Positions 1-8,733 of a DNA stretch of 50,498 nucleotides are shown piece by piece. The first letter of the stretch is position 1, and every line of letters starts with the position of its first letter. The stretch is from Reinekea blandensis MED297 (lineage in GTDB: Bacteria > Pseudomonadota > Gammaproteobacteria > Pseudomonadales > Natronospirillaceae): assembly GCF_000153185.1 (NCBI RefSeq), contig NZ_CH724150.1, positions 80,898-131,395 of the forward strand, in the 5' to 3' direction. A program made the translations under genes and the position numbers. The notes under the pieces are model-generated. The model worked only from the letters and a program-made list of their open reading frames with translations. It searched no databases and was not told the origin of the DNA.

Positions 1-1
1 T

Positions 2-754
2 CTCTTTGGCACTTCAGGGCTATTGATGTCTACATACTATGTCCACTATTTGTTCATGGTTTGGATAACTAAAAACTCGGAAATTATTCCGACTAACAAT
101 GGACAGTCTTTGTCATCTATCTTTAGAGTGGTTTCCAAATACCGCTCTTTTATACTGTATAGAGCACCACAGGCTTTTTTAAATGCATCATCACAAGGCC
201 TTCCTGTAATTATGCTGTCTATGTATTTTGGGCTTGAGTCTGCTGCATTTTATGCTCTTGGGCGAGCTGTCCTTGCCTTACCGATTAATATTGTGGGACA
301 GGCAATAGCTGACGTCTACTACGGTATCACTGCTAAAAAAGTAAGGGAAGGAGTTGGAATATATAGCTCTTTGTTAAAGCTTACTTTAGGTCTTTTAATA
401 GTATCTATTGGACCTTTCTTTATACTCTATCTATATGCTCCATTGATATTTTCATTGGTTTTTGGTGAGCAGTGGGAGCTGGCGGGAGTATATAGTCAGC
501 AATTGTCTTTTTGGTACCTCATGGGGCTGATAAACAAACCAAGCGTCAGTGCTATATCACTCTTAAAAATTAATCAGTTTTACTTGATCTTTGAGTTGAT
601 AAGTACTGTTGTCCGAGTGCTGGCAATTGCCCTCGGCTACTATTTTACAAAGAGTGATGTTTCCACTGTCCTTATTTATTCTTTTGTTGGTGTGTTTTTG
701 AATGTTTTTTTGATTATATTTGTATTGCAAAAGGTGAAAAATCGATATGGTTAA
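2..754 (+). CDS. Wzx-type polysaccharide flippase, C-terminal part (5' end outside window)
   Basis: The reading frame is open from the first bases, so this is the C-terminal ~250 residues of a longer protein; the first ATG (base 26) is internal. It is dominated by hydrophobic helices and carries the pattern of the polysaccharide-specific transporter (PST/MATE) family: an Arg-Ala-Pro followed by a helix, then FYALGRAV and LPINIVGQAI. Members flip undecaprenyl-linked oligosaccharide repeat units across the inner membrane. It overlaps the next gene by 8 bases (stop at 752-754, next ATG at 747), suggesting translational coupling. Base composition is AT-rich, like the four genes after it. A Wzy-like polymerase downstream supports a Wzx/Wzy pathway. 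The family call is fairly secure; the substrate cannot be read. Confidence 0.8.
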   Translation, partial: LFGTSGLLMSTYYVHYLFMVWITKNSEIIPTNNGQSLSSIFRVVSKYRSFILYRAPQAFLNASSQGLPVIMLSMYFGLESAAFYALGRAVLALPINIVGQAIADVYYGITAKKVREGVGIYSSLLKLTLGLLIVSIGPFFILYLYAPLIFSLVFGEQWELAGVYSQQLSFWYLMGLINKPSVSAISLLKINQFYLIFELISTVVRVLAIALGYYFTKSDVSTVLIYSFVGVFLNVFLIIFVLQKVKNRYG

Positions 755-2243
755 ATCATTTAATGCAGGGGATAGAGAACTCGTTCTTGAGTCTGACATT
801 GCATGTGCAGACCCAGTATATTTGTTAAGGACTAGCGCTACGTCAGTGGCCTACTCAAAAAATTTAATTGCAATACTTGATGTTGCTAAGAAAGAAAAGC
901 TACTAGAAATTGATACCAAATCAATGTCTTTTCTATTGCAAAGCGGAGTGGTGCCGCCGCCTTACACGATTTATAGGAACCTCTATATTCTCAGCATAGG
1001 CCATAAAGCAAAGTTAAAAAGTGTAGCAAGTAACACTGAAATAGAATTTTTTAATGACTTCCCTTTTTACAATCATGGCAGAGTTGCCAAGGCTGGCTTT
1101 AATGCAAATCGATTAATAGAGCTCCTTGCTTCTGCAATTGAAAGAAGGTTTGATGGATTAAGGAGTGGTTTTCTATATCATTCTGCCGGAAAAGATAGCA
1201 ACTCAATTGCATTAGCTCTTGACAGGCTTGGATATCAAAATAAAGTAGATTTTATAACTCAGGACTCGCCCAACAATAGTCTAGAGCCAAAAATTAGTAA
1301 AAAAATAGCTAAAAAACTAGGCTTTTCTCATACTGTACTTGAGCCTGCTTCAATTGAAAGTGATAGTTCAAAAGAAGCTGTCATTTCGTTTTTTAAACGA
1401 TCACCTCTACCTAGCTTAGATACTGTCTCATTGGGCTATCCGCTTCATCAGCTTCAAATACCCGACATTCACAGTAGCAACCTGATTGATGGAATGGGTA
1501 ATGACGTCTATTTGGGTCATATTCCAGCGAAATGGGAGTATCGAAACCAGTTCTTAAGTCGTTTTTTCTCTGTAGCGCTGAAGTTTGCAAACAAGAACTA
1601 TAGTGCTAGTTTGGCATTTTTTCTTTCAAGGACCCGGGCAGAATGTACGGGTATCAATAGGATGTCTTATGGCGATGCAAAGAAAATATTTTCGGTAGTT
1701 GAAAATGTGAGAGGGTACTGGGAAGGATTTGACGCGCAAAAACTTGAATACCTAGATTTGCGTTCGGCTGTGCGCGGTGTGATTCACGACCAAGAGGTTT
1801 GTATAAGGAAGATCAGGAATTTTTCAACGGTATCTGATTCGAACTTGATCCTGCCATGGGCCGACGCCAATGTAGCGGAGTACATGTATCATCTAAATGA
1901 AAAAGAGTTATTTGACCGCAAGGCGCTAAAAAACAAGTTGGTATTAAGAGAAATGCTTTTCGATAAGCTGGGTTTAAACAGTGACGCATTAGGGAAAATG
2001 GCTTATACGGTAGATTCCGTAGCGGTGGTGTTACAGGAAAAAAAATGGGTAAAAGACATTATCCAAAAATGTGACCTTTGGGATGCCAGTTGCATTGGTA
2101 GCTATCTTGATCAGCTAATCGTAGATGCAGAGGGTACAAAACGCTATAGGAACCATGCGGCTTTGATTTTTTACAGGCTTTTCATGATATCAGGCTGGTG
2201 GCTATACAGTGATTTTCTGGATCACAGAAGGGAGCTTAGTTAG
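747..2243 (+). CDS. Asparagine-synthase-like enzyme with degenerate glutaminase domain
   Basis: A 498-residue protein of the class B asparagine synthetase family. The ATP-pyrophosphatase loop appears as SAGKDS at residues 146-151 (family form SGGxDS), and the later glycine-rich motif as GMGNDVYLGH near 249-258 (family form GDGGDELFGGY). The N-terminal ~110 residues keep traces of the glutaminase domain (a segment around IYRNLYILSIGHKAKL) but lack the Cys at position 2 needed to release ammonia from glutamine. Relatives in O-antigen clusters amidate uronic acids; whether this one uses free ammonia, another amine donor or is altered is unknown. It overlaps the flippase and is 2 bases from the next glycosyltransferase, so it belongs to the glycan operon. 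Family sure, reaction uncertain. Confidence 0.75.
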   Translation: MVKSFNAGDRELVLESDIACADPVYLLRTSATSVAYSKNLIAILDVAKKEKLLEIDTKSMSFLLQSGVVPPPYTIYRNLYILSIGHKAKLKSVASNTEIEFFNDFPFYNHGRVAKAGFNANRLIELLASAIERRFDGLRSGFLYHSAGKDSNSIALALDRLGYQNKVDFITQDSPNNSLEPKISKKIAKKLGFSHTVLEPASIESDSSKEAVISFFKRSPLPSLDTVSLGYPLHQLQIPDIHSSNLIDGMGNDVYLGHIPAKWEYRNQFLSRFFSVALKFANKNYSASLAFFLSRTRAECTGINRMSYGDAKKIFSVVENVRGYWEGFDAQKLEYLDLRSAVRGVIHDQEVCIRKIRNFSTVSDSNLILPWADANVAEYMYHLNEKELFDRKALKNKLVLREMLFDKLGLNSDALGKMAYTVDSVAVVLQEKKWVKDIIQKCDLWDASCIGSYLDQLIVDAEGTKRYRNHAALIFYRLFMISGWWLYSDFLDHRRELS

Positions 2244-2245
2244 AA

Positions 2246-3310
2246 ATGAAAGTGGGCTTTTTCGTATATAATTTCTTTGGTTATAGCGGTGCATCAACTC
2301 AGGCACAGAAAATTGCCAAATCTGTTAACTGTGATGTTATTGTTTTCAATCATTGTAATGGTAGTTATTCCTGTAGCGTAGTTGATGGCTTGACTATAGT
2401 AACGCTACCAAAATCCAAGTTTCTAAAAATCTTCTATATTCTTTATCATTGCATTAGAAATCGTGTTTCTATTTTACACTTGCATGGGTTCTTTGTGCAT
2501 GGGTTGCTTCTTGCGAAGTTTATGAAATTTCGTGTGGTCCTTAAAACAACCTTGCTTGGCGGTGATGACTTCGACTCTTTAAAAAAGAGGTACCCTGAAT
2601 GGTTGTTTCGTTTTTTAATAGGTGCTGTCAATCGCAATGTTGTTTTGAGCTCAGAGTTAATGAACATTAATGCTAAGCATATAGATCCTAAGGCAATAGT
2701 GGCAATTGCTAACTGCGTTAAGAACACTATAGAGATTGATCTTAATAGCAAGGAAAACCTTTTCTGCTATGTTGGATTAATTTGTGAGCGGAAAAGAACA
2801 AAAGAGTCGATACGTTATTTTTTGAAGAACTATGCGGATATACCTGGAGCAAAGTTTGTACTTTGCGGACCACTGAAAAATGATGGAACCATTTCTGAAC
2901 TTGATGATAATTACATTACTGAATGTATCGACTTGGCAAAGAGCTCTTCGTATGCTGATTCTATTGAGTTCTTGGGGATGGTTTCGAGCGATCAAGTTGA
3001 AGAAATTTTCACCAAAGCTAAAGCGCTATTGTTTTTTTCCGATAAAGAAGGGATGCCCAATGTTGTTTTGGAAGCTATGTCGAGAAATTGCGTGCCAATT
3101 ACAAGGAGTATGTACGGAGTAATGCAAGAAATATGGGGTGAGCAATCGAAGTTCATTTTGAACACGTTAGACGAATCGATTTCAATAGAAGAAGTTGATT
3201 TGGCAATTAATAAGAAAATATGCGTTGAAAGAGTAAAGCAAGCTTTTTCCTTAGAAGTTGTTTCGTCAAACTATGATCAGCTTTATGAAAGTATAGCCAA
3301 TGAAAGTTAG
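2246..3310 (+). CDS. Glycosyltransferase family 4 (GT-B fold)
   Basis: A 354-residue cytosolic or membrane-associated glycosyltransferase. The N-terminal half is a divergent GT-B acceptor domain with a GYSGASTQA loop near residue 13 (usually the donor phosphate loop). The C-terminal half is a GT1/GT4 domain: NLFCYVGLICERKRTKES is the typical start of the donor-binding domain, followed by the EX7E signature EGMPNVVLEAM at about 268-278. The donor sugar is not predictable. The ATG lies 2 bases after the asparagine-synthase-like stop, and the 3' end overlaps the polymerase gene by 11 bases. AT-rich like its neighbours. Confidence 0.85.
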   Translation: MKVGFFVYNFFGYSGASTQAQKIAKSVNCDVIVFNHCNGSYSCSVVDGLTIVTLPKSKFLKIFYILYHCIRNRVSILHLHGFFVHGLLLAKFMKFRVVLKTTLLGGDDFDSLKKRYPEWLFRFLIGAVNRNVVLSSELMNINAKHIDPKAIVAIANCVKNTIEIDLNSKENLFCYVGLICERKRTKESIRYFLKNYADIPGAKFVLCGPLKNDGTISELDDNYITECIDLAKSSSYADSIEFLGMVSSDQVEEIFTKAKALLFFSDKEGMPNVVLEAMSRNCVPITRSMYGVMQEIWGEQSKFILNTLDESISIEEVDLAINKKICVERVKQAFSLEVVSSNYDQLYESIANES

Positions 3311-4559
3311 CTGCTATTATAGAATTCCGTTGTTGCTGAGTGTTCTTTTACTTCCTTACTGGTCTGTGATTACTGCGCAGTCAGAGTATTTTTTTGGAAT
3401 AGGATTGGGGTCGTTTAAGTATATTCTAATCCTTATTATTTACATTGCTCTCTCGCTAGCTGTGTTGTTGGCTAGAATTCCGGTAATACTAAGTGCAGGA
3501 AACCTACTCCTTATTACCTTTGTTTTTTTTGTTTTCTTTCGTGGAATGCACAATTCCAGTTTTTGGTTGGTTGCGGAAGCAATAAAGTATGAATTTTTTT
3601 ATATGGTTATTGGGCTATTTTCAGTATTCAAAATATATTTGGATAGTGAGTTTTTAGAGAGTTTATTGAATACATTTATTTTTCATTTCGTGATGGTGGT
3701 TACGATTTCTATAATCCAGTTCATAAACTATGACATAACTGAGGCTGTTTATCGATCAAGTATCGAAGAAATTGGAAACCTAACTTTAGCTATTGGGTAC
3801 AGATTAAACTCGCTGCTTTTAAATCCAATAAACTATGCTGCTTTTTTAATAATTTCATTTTCTGCAATATCAATTAAAACTAAAAGTCATTGGATTTGGA
3901 TTGCGTTGCTGTTGGTAACGATTGCTGGTGTTTATTATTCATATAGTAGACTGGCTATGATAGCTTTAATTACAGTTAGTGCTTATTTATTTTTCGTAAG
4001 ACTCCCAGAAAACAAAACAATTGCGTTTATTTTTTTTACTGTTGTTCTTTCTGTTTTGCTGTTTACGGTGTTCGGTGGCTTTATAAATATTAGCCCCAGG
4101 TTTTCAGACCTAACAAATATTGATACTTATTTAAGTAATATCAGGATTAGGAACTGGATTAATGCGTTTACAAATATGGGCGATTTTGAACTGTTCTTCG
4201 GAATGGGGGCTGGTCTATCCTCACCTTCAGATTTAATTGTTCAAGAGTATGGCGCTTATAAAATAGAAAATACTTTTGTTTCTTATTTTTTTCAGTATGG
4301 ATTGATAGGTCTATTATTGTACATTTCAGTACTTTTCCTATTTCTTAAGAATGTTCTTGCTTTAAGGGTCTCTCACCCAAATATTTTTCATTTTTTTAAT
4401 GCCTTTTTAATTGTTTGGATAGTGATGTCAATGGGTAATGATTTTTATCGTAATCTCCCATTTGTATTTCTTTTCTGGATCTTTTTTCTTATTTCCTCAA
4501 CTCTTTCTAGAAGTGGCAGTGAACGTGAAAATCGTAATAACTATTTCAACCACATATGA
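3300..4559 (+). CDS. Wzy-like O-antigen polymerase / O-antigen ligase family membrane protein
   Basis: A 419-residue polytopic membrane protein with roughly ten hydrophobic helices and one larger periplasmic loop after NISPRFSDLTN. The ENTFVSYFFQYGLIGLL segment near residue 325 matches the conserved end of the periplasmic loop and following helix in the O-antigen ligase/polymerase (Wzy_C) family. Given a flippase upstream and no lipid A genes beside it, polymerisation of lipid-linked repeats in the periplasm is more likely than ligation; the ligase candidate is the separate gene starting at 7307. The start overlaps the upstream GT4 by 11 bases. Polymerases are among the most divergent genes of these loci, so the family call rests on topology and this segment. 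Confidence 0.75.
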   Translation: MKVSCYYRIPLLLSVLLLPYWSVITAQSEYFFGIGLGSFKYILILIIYIALSLAVLLARIPVILSAGNLLLITFVFFVFFRGMHNSSFWLVAEAIKYEFFYMVIGLFSVFKIYLDSEFLESLLNTFIFHFVMVVTISIIQFINYDITEAVYRSSIEEIGNLTLAIGYRLNSLLLNPINYAAFLIISFSAISIKTKSHWIWIALLLVTIAGVYYSYSRLAMIALITVSAYLFFVRLPENKTIAFIFFTVVLSVLLFTVFGGFINISPRFSDLTNIDTYLSNIRIRNWINAFTNMGDFELFFGMGAGLSSPSDLIVQEYGAYKIENTFVSYFFQYGLIGLLLYISVLFLFLKNVLALRVSHPNIFHFFNAFLIVWIVMSMGNDFYRNLPFVFLFWIFFLISSTLSRSGSERENRNNYFNHI

Positions 4560-5349
4560 CCGGCTCCTGAGCATTTCCCCAGAGCTTTTTCCTAAAAGTT
4601 CATCGATAGGCTATGTGATTTCTTGTCAAGGAGCCAGGGAAAAGCCATCGCAAATTTATAAAGAGGCAGGAGAACGTATATTTGGCGGGAATGCAGAGGT
4701 TTTCCTTCTGGAAGGGTATGGTCTTTCAAGAAATCGTAATAATGCGATTAGCAATGCGTTGAAGTTGGAATCAGATTACATATACGTAGCTGATGATGAT
4801 ATTGAGATTAAAGAAAGTAGTCTATTGGCCGCTGCGGTAGAGTGTTTAAATAGTAGTATAGATATAGGAATAGCAAAAGTTGGGCAAATTGGTAGTAGTG
4901 AACTCTTTAAAAACTATAGAAACAGGGATGCTAGAAGTAAGTTTGGCCTGGCTTTTTCAGCCAGTAGCGTGGAGTTGCTAATACGGACCAATTTTTTGAA
5001 AAAGAATCAGATCGAGTTCGATGAACGGTTTGGATTAGGTTCAATATATCCATCGGGTGAAGAGTTTATATTTATTTTAGACTCCATCCGCGCTGGGGCT
5101 ACTGTAAAGGCAGTTGACGTTGTTGTTTGCGACCATGAGGCCATATCATCAGGAAAGGACTTTTACAGTGATGAAAAGTTAATTGTTGCCAAAGGAGCTA
5201 TGATGAAAAGAGGCACCAAATCTATCGTTGTTTCACTTATACTTGGTGTTTTGTTTTCATTAAAAAAACACCGTGAATATAAACAGACAATTGGTTTTTT
5301 TAAGTTCTGTTTTAACCTGTCAAAAGGGATCCTAAAGATTGGTCATTGA
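4525..5349 (+). CDS. Glycosyltransferase family 2-like protein (GT-A fold)
   Basis: The open frame extends upstream, but sequence before base 4525 is a shadow of the polymerase gene. I choose GTG 4525 (GTG 4519 is also possible), giving 274 residues beginning VKIVITISTTYDRL, a normal first beta strand. An acidic cluster DDD at residues 90-92 after YIYVA fits the metal-binding DxD region, and ERFGLGSIYPSGEEF followed by a VVCDHE segment fits the acceptor region of GT2 enzymes. The nucleotide-binding residues are less canonical than in other GT2s here, so the enzyme is divergent. It overlaps the polymerase by 35 bases and ends 8 bases from the convergent GT2 gene. Confidence 0.65.
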   Translation: MKIVITISTTYDRLLSISPELFPKSSSIGYVISCQGAREKPSQIYKEAGERIFGGNAEVFLLEGYGLSRNRNNAISNALKLESDYIYVADDDIEIKESSLLAAAVECLNSSIDIGIAKVGQIGSSELFKNYRNRDARSKFGLAFSASSVELLIRTNFLKKNQIEFDERFGLGSIYPSGEEFIFILDSIRAGATVKAVDVVVCDHEAISSGKDFYSDEKLIVAKGAMMKRGTKSIVVSLILGVLFSLKKHREYKQTIGFFKFCFNLSKGILKIGH

Positions 5350-5357
5350 TTCAGTAT

Positions 5358-6122
5358 TTACCTTCTTCCTATAGTTGCATGGTACGCATATGAGAGAAAA
5401 GGAAGTATGGCTTTAAGTGTACTCAGGTTTTCATTAGAACGGAGTATGCTCCATTGTCTGATTGCTTTTTTTATTTTATTTGATGAAATTGAATCGTTCC
5501 GGACAGTATAAATGGTTAGGCATTTTTTAAGTAAGTGGACTTCTTTTATTTGATTCTTGAGTAGCAACAACCAAAATGCAAAGTCTTGGCCTGTCCTGAG
5601 ATTAGGCATTTGCATGTTTCCTATCGAGTTACTTTTTAACATTACGGTACTGCACCCTAGTGTTATCTTTTTGTATAAAAGATCAAAATAGTTGAACACA
5701 ATTTTTTGATGTTTTGAATCAACTTTAGAAATGCTGTTATTAGAAATATTTAGTGATGTATAAGAAGTAAATGAAAAACTAGCTTTGTTTTCTTTCATAA
5801 ACATAAGCTGTTCTTCTAGCTTTGTTGGCTCCCATTTGTCATCTGAGTCAAGGAAAGCTATATACTCACCTTTCGCTAACTCAATGCCTTTGTTTCGAGC
5901 AATAGCCGCACCAGAGTTCTGTAGAAGTTTAATGCTTTTAACTCTCCTGTCTTTCTCCATGAATCGTTGGTAAATTAGGCTTGAGTTATCGACAGAACAA
6001 TCATCAACTAAAATATATTCAATGTTTTTATGAGTTTGATTTAAAACTGAAACGATAGTTTCTTCTAAAAAATCTTCACAGTTAAAGACTGGTGTGATAA
6101 CAGTAATTAGTTCATTGCTCAT
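5358..6122 (-). CDS. Glycosyltransferase family 2 (GT-A fold)
   Basis: A 254-residue classical GT2. The first strand and UDP-binding segment is ITVITPVFNCEDFLEETI, followed by ILVDDCSVDNS near residues 38-47 and the DxD region FLDSDDKWEP (DSDD at 92-95). It probably adds one sugar to the lipid-linked oligosaccharide on the cytosolic face. The gene starts 4 bases inside the end of the WecA-type gene (ATG overlap at 6119-6122), so the two are transcribed and probably translated together: WecA makes the first lipid-linked sugar and this enzyme is a good candidate for the second step. It is AT-rich and converges with the plus-strand operon. Confidence 0.9.
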   Translation of the reverse strand: MSNELITVITPVFNCEDFLEETIVSVLNQTHKNIEYILVDDCSVDNSSLIYQRFMEKDRRVKSIKLLQNSGAAIARNKGIELAKGEYIAFLDSDDKWEPTKLEEQLMFMKENKASFSFTSYTSLNISNNSISKVDSKHQKIVFNYFDLLYKKITLGCSTVMLKSNSIGNMQMPNLRTGQDFAFWLLLLKNQIKEVHLLKKCLTIYTVRNDSISSNKIKKAIRQWSILRSNENLSTLKAILPFLSYAYHATIGRR

Positions 6123-7174
6123 AGAGTATTCTTTCTTTTCTTGGTTTTGCGAAGGTACTTCGCCAGTTTAAAAGCGTGACCGATTGCATTTAAGTAACCT
6201 GTAAAAAACACTAAAAATACTAACAGCGATCCTAAAGGAGGCGCATTTCTCTGCAACATCACACCAATGCAGATGAATAGTGTTTGAATAACTAATAGAA
6301 TTGTAAGTGTTGTAGCTTTACTGAAACCGGCTCTTAAAAAGATGTGATGCACGTGTGTTCGGTCTGGATGGAAAGGATTTTTTCCATGCCTTACTCTACG
6401 AATCGTTGTAACTAGAATGTCCAGCAGTGGGATTGCAGCTATCCATAACGCCGTTACTGGCATCATGATTTCTTTACTTTCCTGGCTGTAGCGAATCAAA
6501 AAAGAGGTGATTACAAAGCCCAAAACCATGCTTCCTGCATCACCCATGAAAATTTTTGTAGTCCATTTAGGGAAAATATGGACATTTAAAATAAGGTAAG
6601 CTGTTAATGCACCCATCAATAACAATAAAATATTTTGAGCGCCGTCGGAGATCTTGTCTCCTATTAGGAAATATAGACCAATGGCTGAGATCAAAGTTAA
6701 ACCACCACTGAGACCATCGATGCCATCAATCATGTTAAAAGCATTGATCATACCGATCACGGCTATAAAGGTAACAGGGATGCTCAGCCACCCGAGTTGA
6801 ATCTCTCCAAAGCCGAACAAGTTGCCAAAACTGGTCAGTTGGGTGTTAGCACCCCAAATCAACATGGCGGTGGCTAGGGCTTGGACGCCAAGTCGGATGT
6901 AATAATGGAGGTCAAATCGGTCATCAATGCTGCCGGTCATCACCAACATTCCGCAAGCCGCGAGCAGGTAGGTCATTTCAGAAGAGTGAGGTACAAAGAA
7001 AAGCGCAGCCACGGAGCAGCTGGCAAACATGGCTAAACCGCCAATTAGAGGAATATCACCTTTATGCTGTTTTCGGCCAACAGGCTTATCCACTAAGCCA
7101 ACCTTGGCCGAGAGTGGGGTAAGCATCCACGAAACAATAAATACACCGATAAAAGCGCTAATAAATTCAATCAT
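6119..7174 (-). CDS. wecA: WecA-type undecaprenyl-phosphate N-acetylhexosamine-1-phosphate transferase
   Basis: A 351-residue multi-pass inner-membrane enzyme of the MraY/WecA superfamily, transferring a sugar-1-phosphate (typically GlcNAc-1-P) from UDP-sugar to undecaprenyl phosphate, the committed step for many O-antigens. Hallmarks are visible: QHKGDIPLIGGLAM near 36-49, the aspartates SIDDRFD (84-85), NAFNMIDGIDGLSGG with D150 and D153, FMGDAGSMVLGF, and the cytosolic RTHVHHIFLRAGFS loop that marks WecA-like rather than MraY enzymes. Length matches the family. The 5' half of the gene is GC-richer than the 3' half, so the gene may span a recombination joint. A perfect inverted repeat lies 24 bases upstream of the start. 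Confidence 0.9.
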   Translation of the reverse strand: MIEFISAFIGVFIVSWMLTPLSAKVGLVDKPVGRKQHKGDIPLIGGLAMFASCSVAALFFVPHSSEMTYLLAACGMLVMTGSIDDRFDLHYYIRLGVQALATAMLIWGANTQLTSFGNLFGFGEIQLGWLSIPVTFIAVIGMINAFNMIDGIDGLSGGLTLISAIGLYFLIGDKISDGAQNILLLLMGALTAYLILNVHIFPKWTTKIFMGDAGSMVLGFVITSFLIRYSQESKEIMMPVTALWIAAIPLLDILVTTIRRVRHGKNPFHPDRTHVHHIFLRAGFSKATTLTILLVIQTLFICIGVMLQRNAPPLGSLLVFLVFFTGYLNAIGHAFKLAKYLRKTKKRKNTL

Positions 7175-7198
7175 TTAGCTAATTTCACAATCCTTTCA

Positions 7199-7215
7199 AT
7201 AACATGTAATGTTAT
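7199..7215. promoter_or_regulatory. Perfect 7-bp inverted repeat upstream of wecA (operator-like)
   Basis: ATAACAT-gta-ATGTTAT is a perfect 7-bp palindrome with a 3-base centre, located 24 bases upstream of the wecA start and about 90 bases before the divergent WaaL-like gene. The size fits a dimeric regulator half-site pair, but I do not recognise the consensus. A run of pyrimidines follows it on the plus strand, so a hairpin is the alternative reading. Confidence 0.35.
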
Positions 7216-7306
7216 CACTCTTCTTTTTTACGGGGTAGTTTGTGGTTACTGATTTCAAAGGGTTATTTCGCTATAGTGTCGCGAAACTTTAAGGGTGGAA
7301 GTTGGT

Positions 7307-8590
7307 ATGGACCGAGATACAGTGCATCGTTGGGTGTGGTGGGTATTATCGGCGGCTATTGTGTTGCACTATTGCGTATTGTGGGTTGTTCGGTATTCAA
7401 ATGAGTGGGTGCCTGGAGTCTTAGTTGTAATTTCGACAGGCTGGTTGATTTTTAATCGATTTGCCCGCCCGTTCAGTCGGCAGGAAAAGTGGTTGCTGGC
7501 CGCAATGTTCCTCTTACCGTTTTCAACCTTTGTTCGTTTGTTGTTCGATTTGTCTTATTCGCCATCGGCATTTGATATCCAGTCGCGTTTCATCATTGTA
7601 TTGCCTCTGATCCTTCTGTTAGTTCGCTATGGGTTCAATCGACATTGGCTGATCGCAGGGATGGGGGTTGCGGTTGTTATTGCGCTGTTTTATATGGTGT
7701 TTCTTACGCTGGACGGTCAAAGTCGGCCAAAAGTGAATATGAACCAGATTACCTCTGCAAATTTGATGGTGTATCTAGGGTTTGCGGTTGTGGCGTTTTC
7801 AATGGTACATGTGTTTGAGCATAAAGGGTCGCGTTGGTGGCTCGTAGTCGGCGGAAGTGTGTTGCTGGCGGCACTGATTGCAGCGGTATTGAGTAAGAGC
7901 CGGGGGGCTTGGTTGAGTGTGCCATTCTTTGTTGGTTCTTCGCTGTGGTTGTTTCGACAACATTTCAAGCGTTGGCAGTTAGTTGCTATTGTGCTCGTGA
8001 CGGTCTTGGGAGGTCTTACGGTCGCCTATTTGCCTGGGTCTCCAGTATTACCGCGTATCCAGGAAGGGATAAGTGACGCCAACCGATACTTTACGACAGG
8101 GGAGGTAACTCGTTCAATTGATACCCGTTTGAATATGTGGGAAACCGCCATCGAGGCGTTCAAACTGAATCCCCTGTTCGGCCTGAGTGAAAAAGGATTG
8201 CAGAAATTTGAACGTGAAGGCGGTGTTGCGAAATACCTTGAAAAATATGGGCACCAGCACAGCGACTTTTTTGATATTTTGGCGAAACGCGGTTTGGTTG
8301 GGCTGGCGTTTTTTTATGGTTTTTGGGCGGTTTTTTTCTGGGCCTTTAATGGTTATACGTCACCAGGTTACCGAGAGGCCGGTATTTTACTGGGTGTTGG
8401 TTACCTGGTGTTTGGTTTAACTGAGACAACGACTGGGAACTACGCCGCAATGAGCTTGCTGGCTGTGCAGACAGCGCTTTTGTTTGGTGGTGGGCATCGG
8501 GAGTGGTTGCTGGTTCATAAACCGGAGGTTTTGGAACGGTTTTCCATGTATTGGCCAGAGCAAGAGGTATTGGTGGGTAAAGGTGAGTAG
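7307..8590 (+). CDS. O-antigen ligase family protein (WaaL-like)
   Basis: A polytopic membrane protein of 427 residues when started at ATG 7307 (MDRDTVHRW), which has AAGGGTGG upstream; a GTG at 7295 would add four residues. About ten hydrophobic helices surround a large periplasmic loop. Within it, TRLNMWETAIEAFKLNPLFG and, near residue 316, GHQHSDFFDILAKRGLVGL match the Wzy_C pattern, the HxxS...G segment being the conserved His region of WaaL ligases. WaaL joins undecaprenyl-linked O-antigen to lipid A-core in the periplasm. The next gene is a core-type glycosyltransferase and LptF/LptG lie close by, which favours ligase over polymerase. A TTTCGC-N9-GCGAAA inverted repeat flanking TATAGT sits at 7266-7286 just upstream. 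Confidence 0.75.
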   Translation: MDRDTVHRWVWWVLSAAIVLHYCVLWVVRYSNEWVPGVLVVISTGWLIFNRFARPFSRQEKWLLAAMFLLPFSTFVRLLFDLSYSPSAFDIQSRFIIVLPLILLLVRYGFNRHWLIAGMGVAVVIALFYMVFLTLDGQSRPKVNMNQITSANLMVYLGFAVVAFSMVHVFEHKGSRWWLVVGGSVLLAALIAAVLSKSRGAWLSVPFFVGSSLWLFRQHFKRWQLVAIVLVTVLGGLTVAYLPGSPVLPRIQEGISDANRYFTTGEVTRSIDTRLNMWETAIEAFKLNPLFGLSEKGLQKFEREGGVAKYLEKYGHQHSDFFDILAKRGLVGLAFFYGFWAVFFWAFNGYTSPGYREAGILLGVGYLVFGLTETTTGNYAAMSLLAVQTALLFGGGHREWLLVHKPEVLERFSMYWPEQEVLVGKGE

Positions 8591-8733
8591 GAGTTGTTAC
8601 TTGTCAGTTTTTTGTTTAGGAGTATCTGGGGTAGTTGAGAAATTGGTGGGTCCCTAAGGGGCGTGGCTTTCAATGTCGCCTGCGAGTAGCCTTTATAGCG
8701 GTGGCCATTAGGTTTTGGTATTTAGGAGTGTGT

